DNA of 64,000 bases. It comes from Ostreiculturibacter nitratireducens (GTDB taxonomy: Bacteria > Pseudomonadota > Alphaproteobacteria > Rhodobacterales > Rhodobacteraceae). The DNA lies in contig NZ_JAVQHL010000003.1 in NCBI RefSeq assembly GCF_032670585.1, positions 310,001 through 374,000 of the forward strand, written 5' to 3'. The position numbers and the translations under genes were made by a program. Shown here in pieces: positions 24,692-33,733 of the stretch. Numbering within the stretch: the first letter of the stretch is position 1; every line of letters starts with the position of its first letter. A model generated the notes under the pieces. It was not told the DNA's origin. It was given only the letters and a program-made list of their open reading frames with translations, and did not search any database.

Positions 24692-27037
24692 ATGAGCCAG
24701 ACGCACGATACGATGCCGGAAGGTGAACCGATCCCGGAAGGCAGCGATACGGCGAAGGACCCCGTCTGCGGCATGACGGTGCGGGTCACGCCCGAAACGC
24801 TCGCCGAAAGCTTCGGCGGCGAAACCTTCCACTTCTGCTCGCAAAGATGCCGCGAGGCATTCCGCGCCGATCCCTGGTTCTTCGCCTCCGGCCGGGCGGA
24901 AAAGCGCGAGGACACCGCGGCGCCGGGCACGACCTACACCTGCCCGATGCATCCCGAGATCATCCGCGACGCGCCGGGCAACTGCCCGATCTGCGGCATG
25001 GCGCTGGAACCCGTCGTCCCCTCGGGGGCGACGGAGGAGGAGGGCGAGCTTCGGGATTTCACGCGGCGGATGTGGATCAGCGCGGCCTGCGCGGCGCCCC
25101 TCGTGATCCTGACGATGGGCGATCACGTCGGTCTGCCGCTGAAGGACTGGATCGGCCACCGGGTCGCAGGCTACGTCGAGTTCGTTCTGGCGACGCCCGT
25201 CGTTCTCTGGGCGGCGCTCCCCTTCTTCGCGCGCGGGATCGCCTCGATCCGCAACCGCTCGCCCAACATGTGGACGCTGATCTCGCTCGGCGTGGGGGCG
25301 GCCTATGTCTACTCGCTCTTCGCCGTGTTCCTGCCGGGCGCCTTCCCGGAGGAATACCGGATGGGCGAGGCGGTCGGCACCTATTTCGAGGCCGCGGCGG
25401 TGATCGTGGCGCTGGTCTTCCTCGGCCAGGTTCTGGAACTTCGCGCCCGCGCCCGGACCGGCGACGCGATCCGTGCGCTCATGGATCTCGCGCCCAAGAC
25501 GGCGCGGCGGATCCTGCCCGACGGCACGGAATATGACGCGCCGCTCGAGAACATCATGGCGGGCGACAGGCTCAGGGTGCGGCCGGGCGACGCCGTTCCG
25601 GTGGACGCCATCGTGGTCGAAGGCCGGTCGTCGGTGGACGAAAGCATGATCACCGGGGAACCCGTTCCGGTCGAGAAGGCAGAGGGTGACAAGGTCACGG
25701 GCGGGACGATCAACAAGCAGGGATCGCTGGTGATAGACGCAGAGCGCGTGGGCGCCGATACCGTTCTGAGCCAGATCGTCCAGATGGTGGCGAGCGCCCG
25801 GCGGTCGCGGGCGCCGATCCAGGGGCTCGCCGACCGCGTCTCGGCGATCTTCGTGCCGACGGTGGTCGCCGTGGCGGTCATCGCCTTCGTCGCCTGGCTG
25901 ATCGCTGGGCCCGAACCCGTTCTGGCCTTCGCCATTGCCGCGGCGGTCTCGGTCCTCATCATCGCCTGCCCCTGCGCGCTGGGGCTCGCCACGCCGATAT
26001 CGATCACCACGGCGGCGGGGCGCGGCGCGCAGGCCGGCGTCCTGATCAAGGACGCCGAGGCGCTGGAGCGCATGGCGGCGATCGACACCCTGATCGTGGA
26101 CAAGACCGGGACGCTGACCGAGGGGCGACCGCGCCTTACGGACGTCGTCAGCCTCGGCGCAGCGGCGGAGGAAGAGATACTGACCGTCGCGGCAACGCTG
26201 GAGAAGGGATCGGAGCACCCCCTCGCCGAGGCCATCGTCGAGGGCGCGACCGCGCGGGGCGTGACCGCCGGAAAGGCCGGTGAATTCGAGGCCGTTACCG
26301 GCAAGGGCGTGCGCGGCACCGTCGAAGGGCGCGAGGTGGCGCTTGGCAACGCTGCGATGATGCAGGAGGTAGGCGTCGATCCCACGCCCGCGGAGGCGAA
26401 GGCGGAAGCTCTGCGCGACAACGGCAAGACGGTCATGCACGTGGCGATCGGCGGCGAACTGGCCGGGATCGTCGCCGTCGCGGATCCGATGAAGCCCACG
26501 ACGCCCAAGGCGATCGCGGCGCTGCACGAGCTTGGCATCCGGGTCATCATGGCCACGGGCGACAACGAGCGGACAGCACGCGCGGTGGCCCGCGAACTCG
26601 GCATCGACGAGGTGCGCGCGGGCGTCCTGCCGGAAGACAAGAAGGCGCTGATCGAGGAGCTTCGGGAACAGGGGCGGAAAGTCGCGATGGCCGGTGACGG
26701 AGTCAACGATGCCCCCGCGCTCGCTGCGGCCGAGGTCGGGATCGCGATGGGAACCGGCGCGGACGTCGCGGTGGAAAGCGCGGGCATCACGCTTCCGGGC
26801 GGCGACCTGACCGGCGCGGTGCGCGCCCGCAAGCTCGCCCGCGCGACGCTCAGGAACATCCGGCAGAACCTGTTCTTCGCCTTCGTCTACAACGCGGCCG
26901 GCGTGCCCATTGCCGCGGGGATCCTCTATCCGTTGACCGGCCTCCTCCTCTCCCCGATCATCGCGGCAACGGCGATGAGCATGTCTTCCGTCTCGGTCAT
27001 CGCCAACGCGCTCCGGCTGCGCCGGGTGGAACTGTGA
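24692..27037 (+). CDS. copA: Cu(I)-exporting P1B-type ATPase with YHS and HMBD metal-binding domains
   Basis: A 781-residue heavy-metal P-type ATPase. The N-terminus carries a YHS domain (DPVCGMTV…FHFCSQRC, about residues 23-60) and a heavy-metal-binding domain (YTCPMHPEI…NCPICGMAL, about 87-112) instead of HMA domains. Core motifs are TGEP, the transmembrane metal site CPC near 426, phosphorylated D470 (DKTGTLTEG), SEHPLAEA and GDGVNDAP. The last helices hold YNxxGVP and MSMSS, the Cu(I) signature. It pumps Cu(I) from the cytoplasm, either for detoxification or to supply cuproenzymes. Its neighbours are a CNNM protein and the N-ATPase operon. Confidence 0.93.
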   Translation: MSQTHDTMPEGEPIPEGSDTAKDPVCGMTVRVTPETLAESFGGETFHFCSQRCREAFRADPWFFASGRAEKREDTAAPGTTYTCPMHPEIIRDAPGNCPICGMALEPVVPSGATEEEGELRDFTRRMWISAACAAPLVILTMGDHVGLPLKDWIGHRVAGYVEFVLATPVVLWAALPFFARGIASIRNRSPNMWTLISLGVGAAYVYSLFAVFLPGAFPEEYRMGEAVGTYFEAAAVIVALVFLGQVLELRARARTGDAIRALMDLAPKTARRILPDGTEYDAPLENIMAGDRLRVRPGDAVPVDAIVVEGRSSVDESMITGEPVPVEKAEGDKVTGGTINKQGSLVIDAERVGADTVLSQIVQMVASARRSRAPIQGLADRVSAIFVPTVVAVAVIAFVAWLIAGPEPVLAFAIAAAVSVLIIACPCALGLATPISITTAAGRGAQAGVLIKDAEALERMAAIDTLIVDKTGTLTEGRPRLTDVVSLGAAAEEEILTVAATLEKGSEHPLAEAIVEGATARGVTAGKAGEFEAVTGKGVRGTVEGREVALGNAAMMQEVGVDPTPAEAKAEALRDNGKTVMHVAIGGELAGIVAVADPMKPTTPKAIAALHELGIRVIMATGDNERTARAVARELGIDEVRAGVLPEDKKALIEELREQGRKVAMAGDGVNDAPALAAAEVGIAMGTGADVAVESAGITLPGGDLTGAVRARKLARATLRNIRQNLFFAFVYNAAGVPIAAGILYPLTGLLLSPIIAATAMSMSSVSVIANALRLRRVEL

Positions 27038-27113
27038 GGACCAGAGGGCCTGACATGGATCATGGCGGTGCGTCCAGCGCGACGCGAAGCTGGGTCCGCA
27101 AGGAGGCGACGCG

Positions 27114-28547
27114 ATGAACGAGGCCGTCGGGGCCGTGGCGGAAAAGGTGCAGGAACCGGAGGCGGGCCGCCGCGTCGGGCGCATCGTCGCGATCTCCGGC
27201 GCCGTGGTGGAAATCCGCTTCCCCGGCCCCGCGCCCGCCATCAACACCGAGCTGCGCGCCGGGCCGCACCGCAAGATCGTGATCGAGGTGGCGAGCCTGA
27301 TCGACACTCATACCGTGCGCGGCCTCGTGCTCAACCCGATGGAGCGCGTTGCGATGGGCATGCCCTGCGAGGACACCGGCGGCCCGCTGGAGGCGCCTGT
27401 CGGAGACGGTGTTCTAGGCCGCATGATCGACGTCTACGGCGCGCCGATAGACGGGAAGGGTCCCCTCGAAAACGTGCATTGGGAGCCCATTCACCGGACG
27501 CCCGTGCCGCTTTCGCGTCGCAAACCCGGCGGCGAGGTCTTCGAGACCGGGATCAAGGCGATCGACCTCCTGACCCCGATCGAGAGGGGCGGCAAGGCGG
27601 GGCTCTTCGGCGGTGCGGGCGTGGGCAAGACGGTGCTCATCACCGAGATGATCCACAACATGGTCTCGGCCTACGAGGGTGTCAGCCTCTTCTGCGGCGT
27701 CGGCGAGCGCTGCCGCGAGGCCGAGGAGATCTACCGCGAGATGGGGGAAACGGGCGTCCTGGACGGCGCCGTGCTCGTCTTCGGGCAGATGAACGAAAGC
27801 CCCGGCGCGCGCTTCCGGGTGGCGCATGTGGCGATGACCATCGCCGAACATTTCCGCGACGCACGGCACAGGGACGTGCTGGTCCTGATCGACAACATCT
27901 TCCGCTTCGTGCAGGCGGGCGCGGAGGTGTCCGGGCTTCTGGGCAACATACCCTCGCGGGTTGGCTACCAGCCGACGCTGGGCTCCGAACTCGGCGCGCT
28001 GGAGGAGCGGATCTGCAACACCGACGCGGGCGCGATCACCTCGATCCAGGCAGTATACGTGCCTGCGGACGACTTCACCGACCCCGCGGCGACGCATGTC
28101 TTTTCGCACCTGTCGGCCTCTGTCGTCCTGTCGCGGAAGCGCGCGGCCGAGGGTCTCTATCCGGCGATCGACCCGCTGAAGTCCACGTCGAAGATGCTGA
28201 CGCCCGGAACCGTGCCCGACCGCCATTACCGGATCGCCCGCGAGGTGCGCCGCGTGCTGGCGGAATACGAGGCGCTTTCGGACATCATCGCGATGCTGGG
28301 CCTCGATGAATTGTCGGAAGCCGACCGCGAGATCGTCGCGCAGGCGCGGCGGCTGGAGAGGTTCCTGACGCAGCCTTTCTTCTCCACCGGCCAGTTCACC
28401 GGGAAGGCGGGGAAGTTCGTGACGCTTCAGGAAACGCTCGACGGCTGCGAGCGGATCCTTTCGGGCGAGCTTTCGAAGCTGCCCGAAAGCGCCTTCTACA
28501 TGATCGGCGGGATAGAGGACGTCATAACCCGGGGGGCCGGCGCATGA
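27114..28547 (+). CDS. atpD: N-ATPase F1 beta subunit
   Basis: A 477-residue catalytic beta subunit. Walker A is GGAGVGKTVL, followed by GERCREAEEI (catalytic Glu region) and Walker B VLVLIDNIFRF. It is the first gene of an atpDCQRBEFAG operon, the diagnostic order of N-type ATPases; ordinary F-ATPase operons do not begin with atpD. It would catalyse ATP synthesis or, as proposed for N-ATPases, ATP-driven ion export. A strong AAGGAGG site precedes the ATG. The housekeeping F-ATPase is presumably elsewhere. Confidence 0.96.
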   Translation: MNEAVGAVAEKVQEPEAGRRVGRIVAISGAVVEIRFPGPAPAINTELRAGPHRKIVIEVASLIDTHTVRGLVLNPMERVAMGMPCEDTGGPLEAPVGDGVLGRMIDVYGAPIDGKGPLENVHWEPIHRTPVPLSRRKPGGEVFETGIKAIDLLTPIERGGKAGLFGGAGVGKTVLITEMIHNMVSAYEGVSLFCGVGERCREAEEIYREMGETGVLDGAVLVFGQMNESPGARFRVAHVAMTIAEHFRDARHRDVLVLIDNIFRFVQAGAEVSGLLGNIPSRVGYQPTLGSELGALEERICNTDAGAITSIQAVYVPADDFTDPAATHVFSHLSASVVLSRKRAAEGLYPAIDPLKSTSKMLTPGTVPDRHYRIAREVRRVLAEYEALSDIIAMLGLDELSEADREIVAQARRLERFLTQPFFSTGQFTGKAGKFVTLQETLDGCERILSGELSKLPESAFYMIGGIEDVITRGAGA

Positions 28548-28933
28548 AGCTCGAGGTCGTCACGCCCGAGGAAAGGGTCTTCGACGGCGAGGTCACGAAG
28601 ATCGTGGCGGAAGCGACAAACGGCTCGTTCGGCATCCTGCCCCGTCACATCGACCTCGTTGCCCCACTGACGGCGGGCATCCTTTTCTACGAGGACAAGG
28701 CGGGCGAGCCGGGGTTCGTGGGGGTGGACGAAGGGATCCTCGTCAAGTGCGGCGATGTCGTCTCGGTCGCGGTGCGCAGGGCGGTGGTCGAGCACGACCT
28801 GGCCAATCTGCGCCGGATCGTCCGCGACGTGCTGACCGAGGTCGATGAACACGAAAGGGCGGCGCGCGGAGCGCTGGCGCGGCTCGAGGCGGGCGTGGTG
28901 CGGCGGATGCTGGAACTGGAGCGGCGGGCATGA
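28544..28933 (+). CDS. atpC: N-ATPase F1 epsilon subunit
   Basis: A 129-residue epsilon subunit: an N-terminal beta-sandwich (MKLEVVTPEERVFDGEVTKI, with GSFGILPRHIDLV) and a C-terminal helical hairpin (about residues 88-129). It couples gamma rotation to the c-ring. It overlaps atpD and atpQ by four bases on either side (ATGA), so all three are translationally coupled. Confidence 0.94.
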   Translation: MKLEVVTPEERVFDGEVTKIVAEATNGSFGILPRHIDLVAPLTAGILFYEDKAGEPGFVGVDEGILVKCGDVVSVAVRRAVVEHDLANLRRIVRDVLTEVDEHERAARGALARLEAGVVRRMLELERRA

Positions 28934-29235
28934 ACGCCGAGGGGAACGACGACAAGGCCGGCCCGGCCGCCGAGGCGATCCGGCGGAAGGCCGAGCGGAT
29001 GGAGGCGGCGCGGGCGCGCGGCGAGGGCCGTGGCGTCTGGTACGGGTTCGGCATGTTCGGGCTCGTCGGCTGGGCCGTGGCGGTGCCGACGCTTCTCGGC
29101 GTGGCGCTTGGCGTCTGGCTCGACCGGATCGCGCCGGTCGGGTTTTCCTGGAAGCTCGCGCTACTGCTCGCGGGCGTATTCCTCGGCTGCATGAACGCGT
29201 GGTACTGGGTGAAGAAGGAGAGCCGGCATGACTGA
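28930..29235 (+). CDS. atpQ: N-ATPase accessory membrane protein AtpQ (AtpI-like)
   Basis: A 101-residue protein with a charged N-terminal 35 residues and two transmembrane helices (about 43-65 and 74-92: FGLVGWAVAVPTLLGVALGV, LALLLAGVFLGCMNAWYWV). It corresponds to the AtpQ position of N-ATPase operons, similar to the AtpI/AtpZ assembly factors. Proposed roles are c-ring assembly or cation supply. It overlaps atpR by eight bases. Confidence 0.88.
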   Translation: MNAEGNDDKAGPAAEAIRRKAERMEAARARGEGRGVWYGFGMFGLVGWAVAVPTLLGVALGVWLDRIAPVGFSWKLALLLAGVFLGCMNAWYWVKKESRHD

Positions 29236-29503
29236 CGCCCTTATACTGGCGCTGGCTTTCGCCCTCGGCGCGGGGTTCGGGGTGCTCTACTTCACCCTCC
29301 TCGCCCGCGCGGCGCAGTCGATCACGCATGGTGCGAGCGCGGGAAGGATGCTTCTGGGATACGCGGGCCGGATGGCCCTGGTGCTCTGCGTCCTCGGGCT
29401 CGCCCTCTGGGCCGGGGCCGGCGCGGCGGAGATCCTCGTGGGAACGCTCGGCTTCACGCTGGCCCGCCAGGTGATGATCCGCCGGGGTGCGCGGGAGGGA
29501 TAG
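29228..29503 (+). CDS. atpR: N-ATPase subunit AtpR
   Basis: A 91-residue membrane protein with three predicted helices (about residues 3-24, 42-62 and 66-80). Small hydrophobic AtpR proteins are specific to N-ATPase operons and lie, as here, between atpQ and atpB. Conserved arginines sit within or next to the helices (LARAAQS, GYAGRMALVL) and may face the additional carboxylate of the c subunit. That interaction is a proposal, not visible directly. Confidence 0.87.
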   Translation: MTDALILALAFALGAGFGVLYFTLLARAAQSITHGASAGRMLLGYAGRMALVLCVLGLALWAGAGAAEILVGTLGFTLARQVMIRRGAREG

Positions 29504-29504
29504 G

Positions 29505-30206
29505 ATGGAGATCAGCCCGGACAACTGGGTCCTGTTCACGGTCGGCCCCTTCAGGGTCAACGCGACGATCGTCTTCACCTGGGTGGTGATGGCGATCCTC
29601 GTCCTGTCGGCCCTGTTCGTCCGGCTGCGGCTTTCTGCGACGGGGGACCTGACCCGGTCCCAGAATTTCTGGGAGGCGGTCGTCGAGACGATGCGGAACC
29701 AGATCCGCGACGTGAGCGGGCAGGAGCCGGGCCCCTACCTGCCCTTCGTCGGAACGCTCTTCGTCTTCATCGCCTCCGCGAACATCCTTGCCGTCGTGCC
29801 GGGCTACACCCCGCCGACAGGGTCCCTGTCCACCACGACGGCGCTGGCGATCTGCGTCCTGATCTCGGTGCCGGTCTACGGCATGGCGCGAAAGGGTGTC
29901 GGGGGATACGTCAGGTCCTATTTCGAACCGACGCCGCTCATGGCGCCGTTCAACGTGATCGGGGAACTCTCGCGCACGCTGGCGCTCGCGATCCGGCTTT
30001 ACGGCAATGTCATGAGCGGGACCGTCATCGCCGGTATCCTGATCTCGATCGCGCCGTTCTTCTTCCCCGTCGCCATGCAGATGCTGGGGCTGCTGACGGG
30101 TGTGATCCAGGCCTACATATTCGCCATCCTCGCGATGGTCTACATCGCCTCCGCGACCCGCGCGCATGAAGGCGACAACGACAGGAGGGAGAACCCGAAT
30201 GATTGA
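29505..30206 (+). CDS. atpB: N-ATPase Fo a subunit
   Basis: A 233-residue a subunit. The essential helix reads ELSRTLALAIRLYGNVMSG, with the ion-channel arginine in AIRLYGN near residue 167, and the C-terminal helix QAYIFAILAMVYIASA is typical. I chose the ATG at 29505 (MEISPDNW), which follows GGGAGGGATAGG, over a frame-compatible ATG six codons upstream inside atpR. It forms the ion half-channels against the c-ring and overlaps atpE by eight bases. Confidence 0.93.
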   Translation: MEISPDNWVLFTVGPFRVNATIVFTWVVMAILVLSALFVRLRLSATGDLTRSQNFWEAVVETMRNQIRDVSGQEPGPYLPFVGTLFVFIASANILAVVPGYTPPTGSLSTTTALAICVLISVPVYGMARKGVGGYVRSYFEPTPLMAPFNVIGELSRTLALAIRLYGNVMSGTVIAGILISIAPFFFPVAMQMLGLLTGVIQAYIFAILAMVYIASATRAHEGDNDRRENPND

Positions 30207-30489
30207 CGCGACCCTGATCGGAGTGATCTCGATCCTCACGGCGGGCCTCACGATCGCCATAGGCTCGCTCGGCCCCGCCTTCGGCGAGGCGCGGACCGCG
30301 GCGCAGGCGCTGGCCTCGATAGCGCAGCAGCCGGACGAGGCAAACGTGATAACGCGGACGCTGTTCGTGAGCCTCGCGATGATCGAATCCACCGCGATCT
30401 ACTGCTTCGTCGTGGCCATGATCCTGATCTTCGCCAACCCGTTCTGGGACGCGGCGGTCGCGGCAGGGGCCGTTGCGGCCGGGAACTGA
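30199..30489 (+). CDS. atpE: N-ATPase Fo c subunit with two membrane carboxylates
   Basis: A 96-residue hairpin. Helix 1 has the glycine-spaced GSLGPAFGEARTA with E30. Helix 2 has IESTAIY with E63, S64, T65 and Y68, the set that binds Na+ in the Ilyobacter-type rotor. The helix 1 ligand that is Gln in Na+ rotors is glutamate here (E30), giving two carboxylates per subunit, a known feature of N-ATPases. The loop AQQPDE contacts gamma/epsilon. Whether H+ or Na+ is carried cannot be decided from sequence. Confidence 0.94.
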   Translation: MIDATLIGVISILTAGLTIAIGSLGPAFGEARTAAQALASIAQQPDEANVITRTLFVSLAMIESTAIYCFVVAMILIFANPFWDAAVAAGAVAAGN

Positions 30490-30492
30490 CAC

Positions 30493-31278
30493 ATGCAGAT
30501 CGACTGGATCACCGTCGCCGCGCAGATCGTGAACTTCCTCGTTCTGGTCTGGCTTCTGAACCGGATCCTCTACGGTCCGGTTACCGAGGCGATGGCGCGG
30601 CGCGAGGCGGCGATCAGGGAGCGGTTCGAGGAGGCCGAGGCGCGGGAGCGTGAGGCCGCCGAGGAAGCCGAGAAGCTGAAGACGGAGCGGGAAGCCGCGG
30701 AAGAGGCACGGGGCGAGCAGCTTGCCGCGGCCGAGGCGGAGGCGAACCAGTTGCGCCAGCGGCTGGAGCACGAAGCGCGCGAGGAGATCGAGGCCCGGCG
30801 CAAAGCCTGGAAAGACCAGCTGGACAAGGAAAAGGGCGCCTTCGTGGCCGAGCTTCGCCGCCGCGCGGCCGGGCATGTGGAACGCGTGGCGCGGATGGTC
30901 CTGACCGATTTCGCCGGGGCGGACCTTGAAGACGCGATGGTCGGAACCTTCATCAGCCGGCTCCGGGCGCTCGAGGGCGAGGATCTGGTTGCGCTCAGGG
31001 CGGAAGCGAAGGACGCGCGGGGGCAGCTTTCGATCTCGAGCGCCTTCGACCTGCAGGAGGCGGCGCGGGAGCGGTTGTCAAAGGCGCTGCGCGAGGTGCT
31101 GCACGAGGGCGCGGAGGTGGAGTTCCAGAAGGACGAGGACCTGATCTGCGGGCTGAGGCTTCGCGTTCGCGCGCGGACGCTCCAGTGGAGCATCGACGCC
31201 TATCTCGACGACCTCGAGGAGCAGACCGCCGAGTGGCTGGAAGCGGGCGGACACGCGCCCGGGCAGAAGGCGGGCTAG
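30493..31278 (+). CDS. atpF: N-ATPase b subunit with C-terminal delta-like extension
   Basis: A 261-residue protein, about 100 longer than a normal b subunit. One N-terminal membrane helix (VAAQIVNFLVLVWLLNRIL) is followed by a long charged coiled coil (about residues 30-140). The last ~90 residues end in EDLICGLRLRVRARTLQWS then IDAYLDDL, which resembles the C-terminal domain of the delta (OSCP) subunit. No separate atpH gene is present in the operon, so this chain probably supplies both peripheral stalk functions, as proposed for N-ATPases. Confidence 0.9.
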   Translation: MQIDWITVAAQIVNFLVLVWLLNRILYGPVTEAMARREAAIRERFEEAEAREREAAEEAEKLKTEREAAEEARGEQLAAAEAEANQLRQRLEHEAREEIEARRKAWKDQLDKEKGAFVAELRRRAAGHVERVARMVLTDFAGADLEDAMVGTFISRLRALEGEDLVALRAEAKDARGQLSISSAFDLQEAARERLSKALREVLHEGAEVEFQKDEDLICGLRLRVRARTLQWSIDAYLDDLEEQTAEWLEAGGHAPGQKAG

Positions 31279-31281
31279 GCG

Positions 31282-32847
31282 ATGGCGGGGCTGAAGGGGC
31301 TTGCGGACGATATCGTCTCGGGGCTCGACCGGAGCCTCGAGGACCGGCGCCCTTCGCTGCGCTCGGAACAGGTCGCGATCGTCACGCATGTCAGCGCGGG
31401 CGTGGCGGAGGTCGAAGGCTTCGCGAACCTTTCCGCCGACGAACTGATCCGCTTTCCGGGCGGGCTCATGGGCGCGGCGGCGAATATCCGCGAGGGGCGC
31501 GCGGGCGTGATCCTGTTCGGCCCCTCGGCGCATCTCGAAGCAGGGGCGGAGGCGCGCCGGACGCGCCGCGTGATCGACGTGCCGGTGGGCGAGGCGCTTC
31601 TGGGCCGCGTGGTGGACGCGCTGGGACGCCCCCTGGACGGCGGGGGGCCGATCCGTGAGGCCCAGCACTGGCCCGTGGAAAGGCCCGCGCCCGCGATCCT
31701 CGACCGTGCGCCCGTCGAGGTGCCGTTGCAGACCGGCATCAAGGCCGTTGACGCCGCGATCCCGATCGGCCGGGGGCAGCGGGAACTGATCATCGGCGAT
31801 CGGCAGACCGGAAAGACCGCGATCGCGGTCGCGGCGATGCTGTCGCACCAGGCGGGGCGGCCGGGAGGCAAGAGCCTTGCCGCCCGGCCTGGCATCTGCG
31901 TCTATTGCGCGGTCGGGCAAAGGGCGGCGGGCGTCGCCCGGGTGATCGAGACCCTGCGCCGCGAAGGCGCCCTCGCCCGGACCGTGGTCGTTGTGGCCGG
32001 GGGAGACGACGCGCCGGGGCTTCAGTTCATCGCGCCCTACGCGGCGACGTCCATTGCCGAATGGTTCATGCGCCGGGGCGAGGACGTGCTGATCGTCCAC
32101 GACGACCTGACGCGGCATGCGCGGGCCTACAGGGAACTCTCGCTCCTCCTCCGTCGGCCGCCGGGGCGGGAGGCTTATCCGGGCGACATCTTCTACATCC
32201 ACTCGCGCCTTCTGGAACGCGCCACGCATCTCCGGCCGGATCTGGGCGGCGGCTCGCTGACCGCGCTGCCGATCATCGAAACGCAGGCGCAGAACATCTC
32301 GGCCTACATCCCGACCAACCTCATTTCGATCACCGACGGACAGATCTACCTGTCGCCCGAGCTCTTCGAGAAGGGGCTACTGCCCGCCATCGACATCGGC
32401 CGTTCGGTTTCGCGCGTCGGCGCGAAGGCGCAGCTGCCGGCCTATCGGGCGGTGGCGGGGGAACTGCGGCTTTCCTTCGCGCAGTTCGAGGAACTCGAGG
32501 TCTTCTCCCGCTTCGGCACGAGGCTCGACGCGGAGACGAAGCTGAAGCTCGCCCGTGGCAGGCTCACCCGCGAGGCGCTGAAGCAGCGCGAGGACGAACG
32601 CCCTGCCCCGCCCGAACAGATCGCGATCCTGCTTGCCGTTCAGGAGGGGCTGCTGGACAACCTGCCGCTTTCCCGGATGCGCGAGGCGGAGGCGGCGGTG
32701 AGCGCGGCGATCCGGCAGCGGGCGGGCAACATCTGCCGCGCGATCGAAGAGGGGGAGCCGTTCCTCGACGCGGACCGGGACGCGCTTCTGTCGGCGGCGA
32801 AGGCGGGCCTCGCGCAGCTGGAGGGCGAAGCGCATGGAGACGCTTGA
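31282..32847 (+). CDS. atpA: N-ATPase F1 alpha subunit
   Basis: A 521-residue non-catalytic alpha subunit. Walker A is GDRQTGKTAIA near residue 172; SVSRVGAKAQ near 375 contains the arginine that completes the beta catalytic site. It starts three bases after atpF, and its end overlaps atpG by 14 bases. Length and motifs are complete. Confidence 0.95.
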   Translation: MAGLKGLADDIVSGLDRSLEDRRPSLRSEQVAIVTHVSAGVAEVEGFANLSADELIRFPGGLMGAAANIREGRAGVILFGPSAHLEAGAEARRTRRVIDVPVGEALLGRVVDALGRPLDGGGPIREAQHWPVERPAPAILDRAPVEVPLQTGIKAVDAAIPIGRGQRELIIGDRQTGKTAIAVAAMLSHQAGRPGGKSLAARPGICVYCAVGQRAAGVARVIETLRREGALARTVVVVAGGDDAPGLQFIAPYAATSIAEWFMRRGEDVLIVHDDLTRHARAYRELSLLLRRPPGREAYPGDIFYIHSRLLERATHLRPDLGGGSLTALPIIETQAQNISAYIPTNLISITDGQIYLSPELFEKGLLPAIDIGRSVSRVGAKAQLPAYRAVAGELRLSFAQFEELEVFSRFGTRLDAETKLKLARGRLTREALKQREDERPAPPEQIAILLAVQEGLLDNLPLSRMREAEAAVSAAIRQRAGNICRAIEEGEPFLDADRDALLSAAKAGLAQLEGEAHGDA

Positions 32848-33724
32848 GACGCTCCAGCGGCGCATCGCGATCAGCCGCGACCTGCAATCCATTGTGCGGA
32901 CCATGAAGACGCTTTCGGCCGTGACCATGCGGCGATCCGAACGCGCGAGCCGCGCGGTCAGGGCCTATGACGAAACCGTGGGGATGGGGCTCCAGATCCT
33001 CCTGCGCGATCCGGAGGTCGCGCAACTCGCCATCGCGGCCTCCGAACGCGCGGTACATGAGGGCGCCGGGGTGATCGTGCTCGGATCGGACCACGGTCTC
33101 TGCGGCAGGTTCAACGACGCCGCCGTGCGCGCGGCGCTGGACGAGATCCAGGATCTCCACGAAGAAAAGGTGATGGTTTCAGCAGTTGGCGGGCGCGCTG
33201 CGGAACTGCTGGAATCGGCGGGACACAGGCCCACGGCGCTGTTCTCCACGCCCGGGTCGGTCACGGGGCTGAGGGAGACGACGGGGGCCCTTCTGTCCCT
33301 GATCGACGACTGGCAAAGCGCGCGGGGAATCGGGCGGGTCAGGATCGTTCACACGGTCGAAACTCCCGACACCCCGATCCGGCCCGTCGCGGTGCAGATC
33401 CTGCCGATCTCGCCCGGATACCTGCGCCACCAGGCGGCGAAGCCCTGGCCGTCGCGGCGCCTTCCCACCTACACCGAGGACCGGGAGGTGGTTCTGGCGC
33501 AGCTTCTGAGGGAACACGTCTTCGTCCGCATCTACCGCGCGCTGGCCGAGGCGCAGGCAAGCGAGCACGCGGCCCGGCTCGCCGCGATGCAGGGCGCGGA
33601 AGCGGGCATACGCGACCATCTCGAGGAGATGGACGCCGAATACCGGCGGCGCCGTCAGGAGGAGATCACGACCGAGGTTCTGGACATCGTCGCGGGCGCC
33701 ACGGCGCTTGGCGCGAACCGCTGA
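32834..33724 (+). CDS. atpG: N-ATPase F1 gamma subunit
   Basis: A 296-residue central stalk protein. The N-terminal helix begins METLETLQRRIAISRDLQSI and the C-terminal helix is LEEMDAEYRRRRQEEITTEV. A GSDHGLCGRFN segment near residue 78 corresponds to the conserved D-x-GLCG motif of gamma. It is the last gene of the nine-gene operon and nearly meets the convergent cytochrome gene, nine bases away. Confidence 0.92.
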   Translation: METLETLQRRIAISRDLQSIVRTMKTLSAVTMRRSERASRAVRAYDETVGMGLQILLRDPEVAQLAIAASERAVHEGAGVIVLGSDHGLCGRFNDAAVRAALDEIQDLHEEKVMVSAVGGRAAELLESAGHRPTALFSTPGSVTGLRETTGALLSLIDDWQSARGIGRVRIVHTVETPDTPIRPVAVQILPISPGYLRHQAAKPWPSRRLPTYTEDREVVLAQLLREHVFVRIYRALAEAQASEHAARLAAMQGAEAGIRDHLEEMDAEYRRRRQEEITTEVLDIVAGATALGANR

Positions 33725-33733
33725 ACCCGGGAA

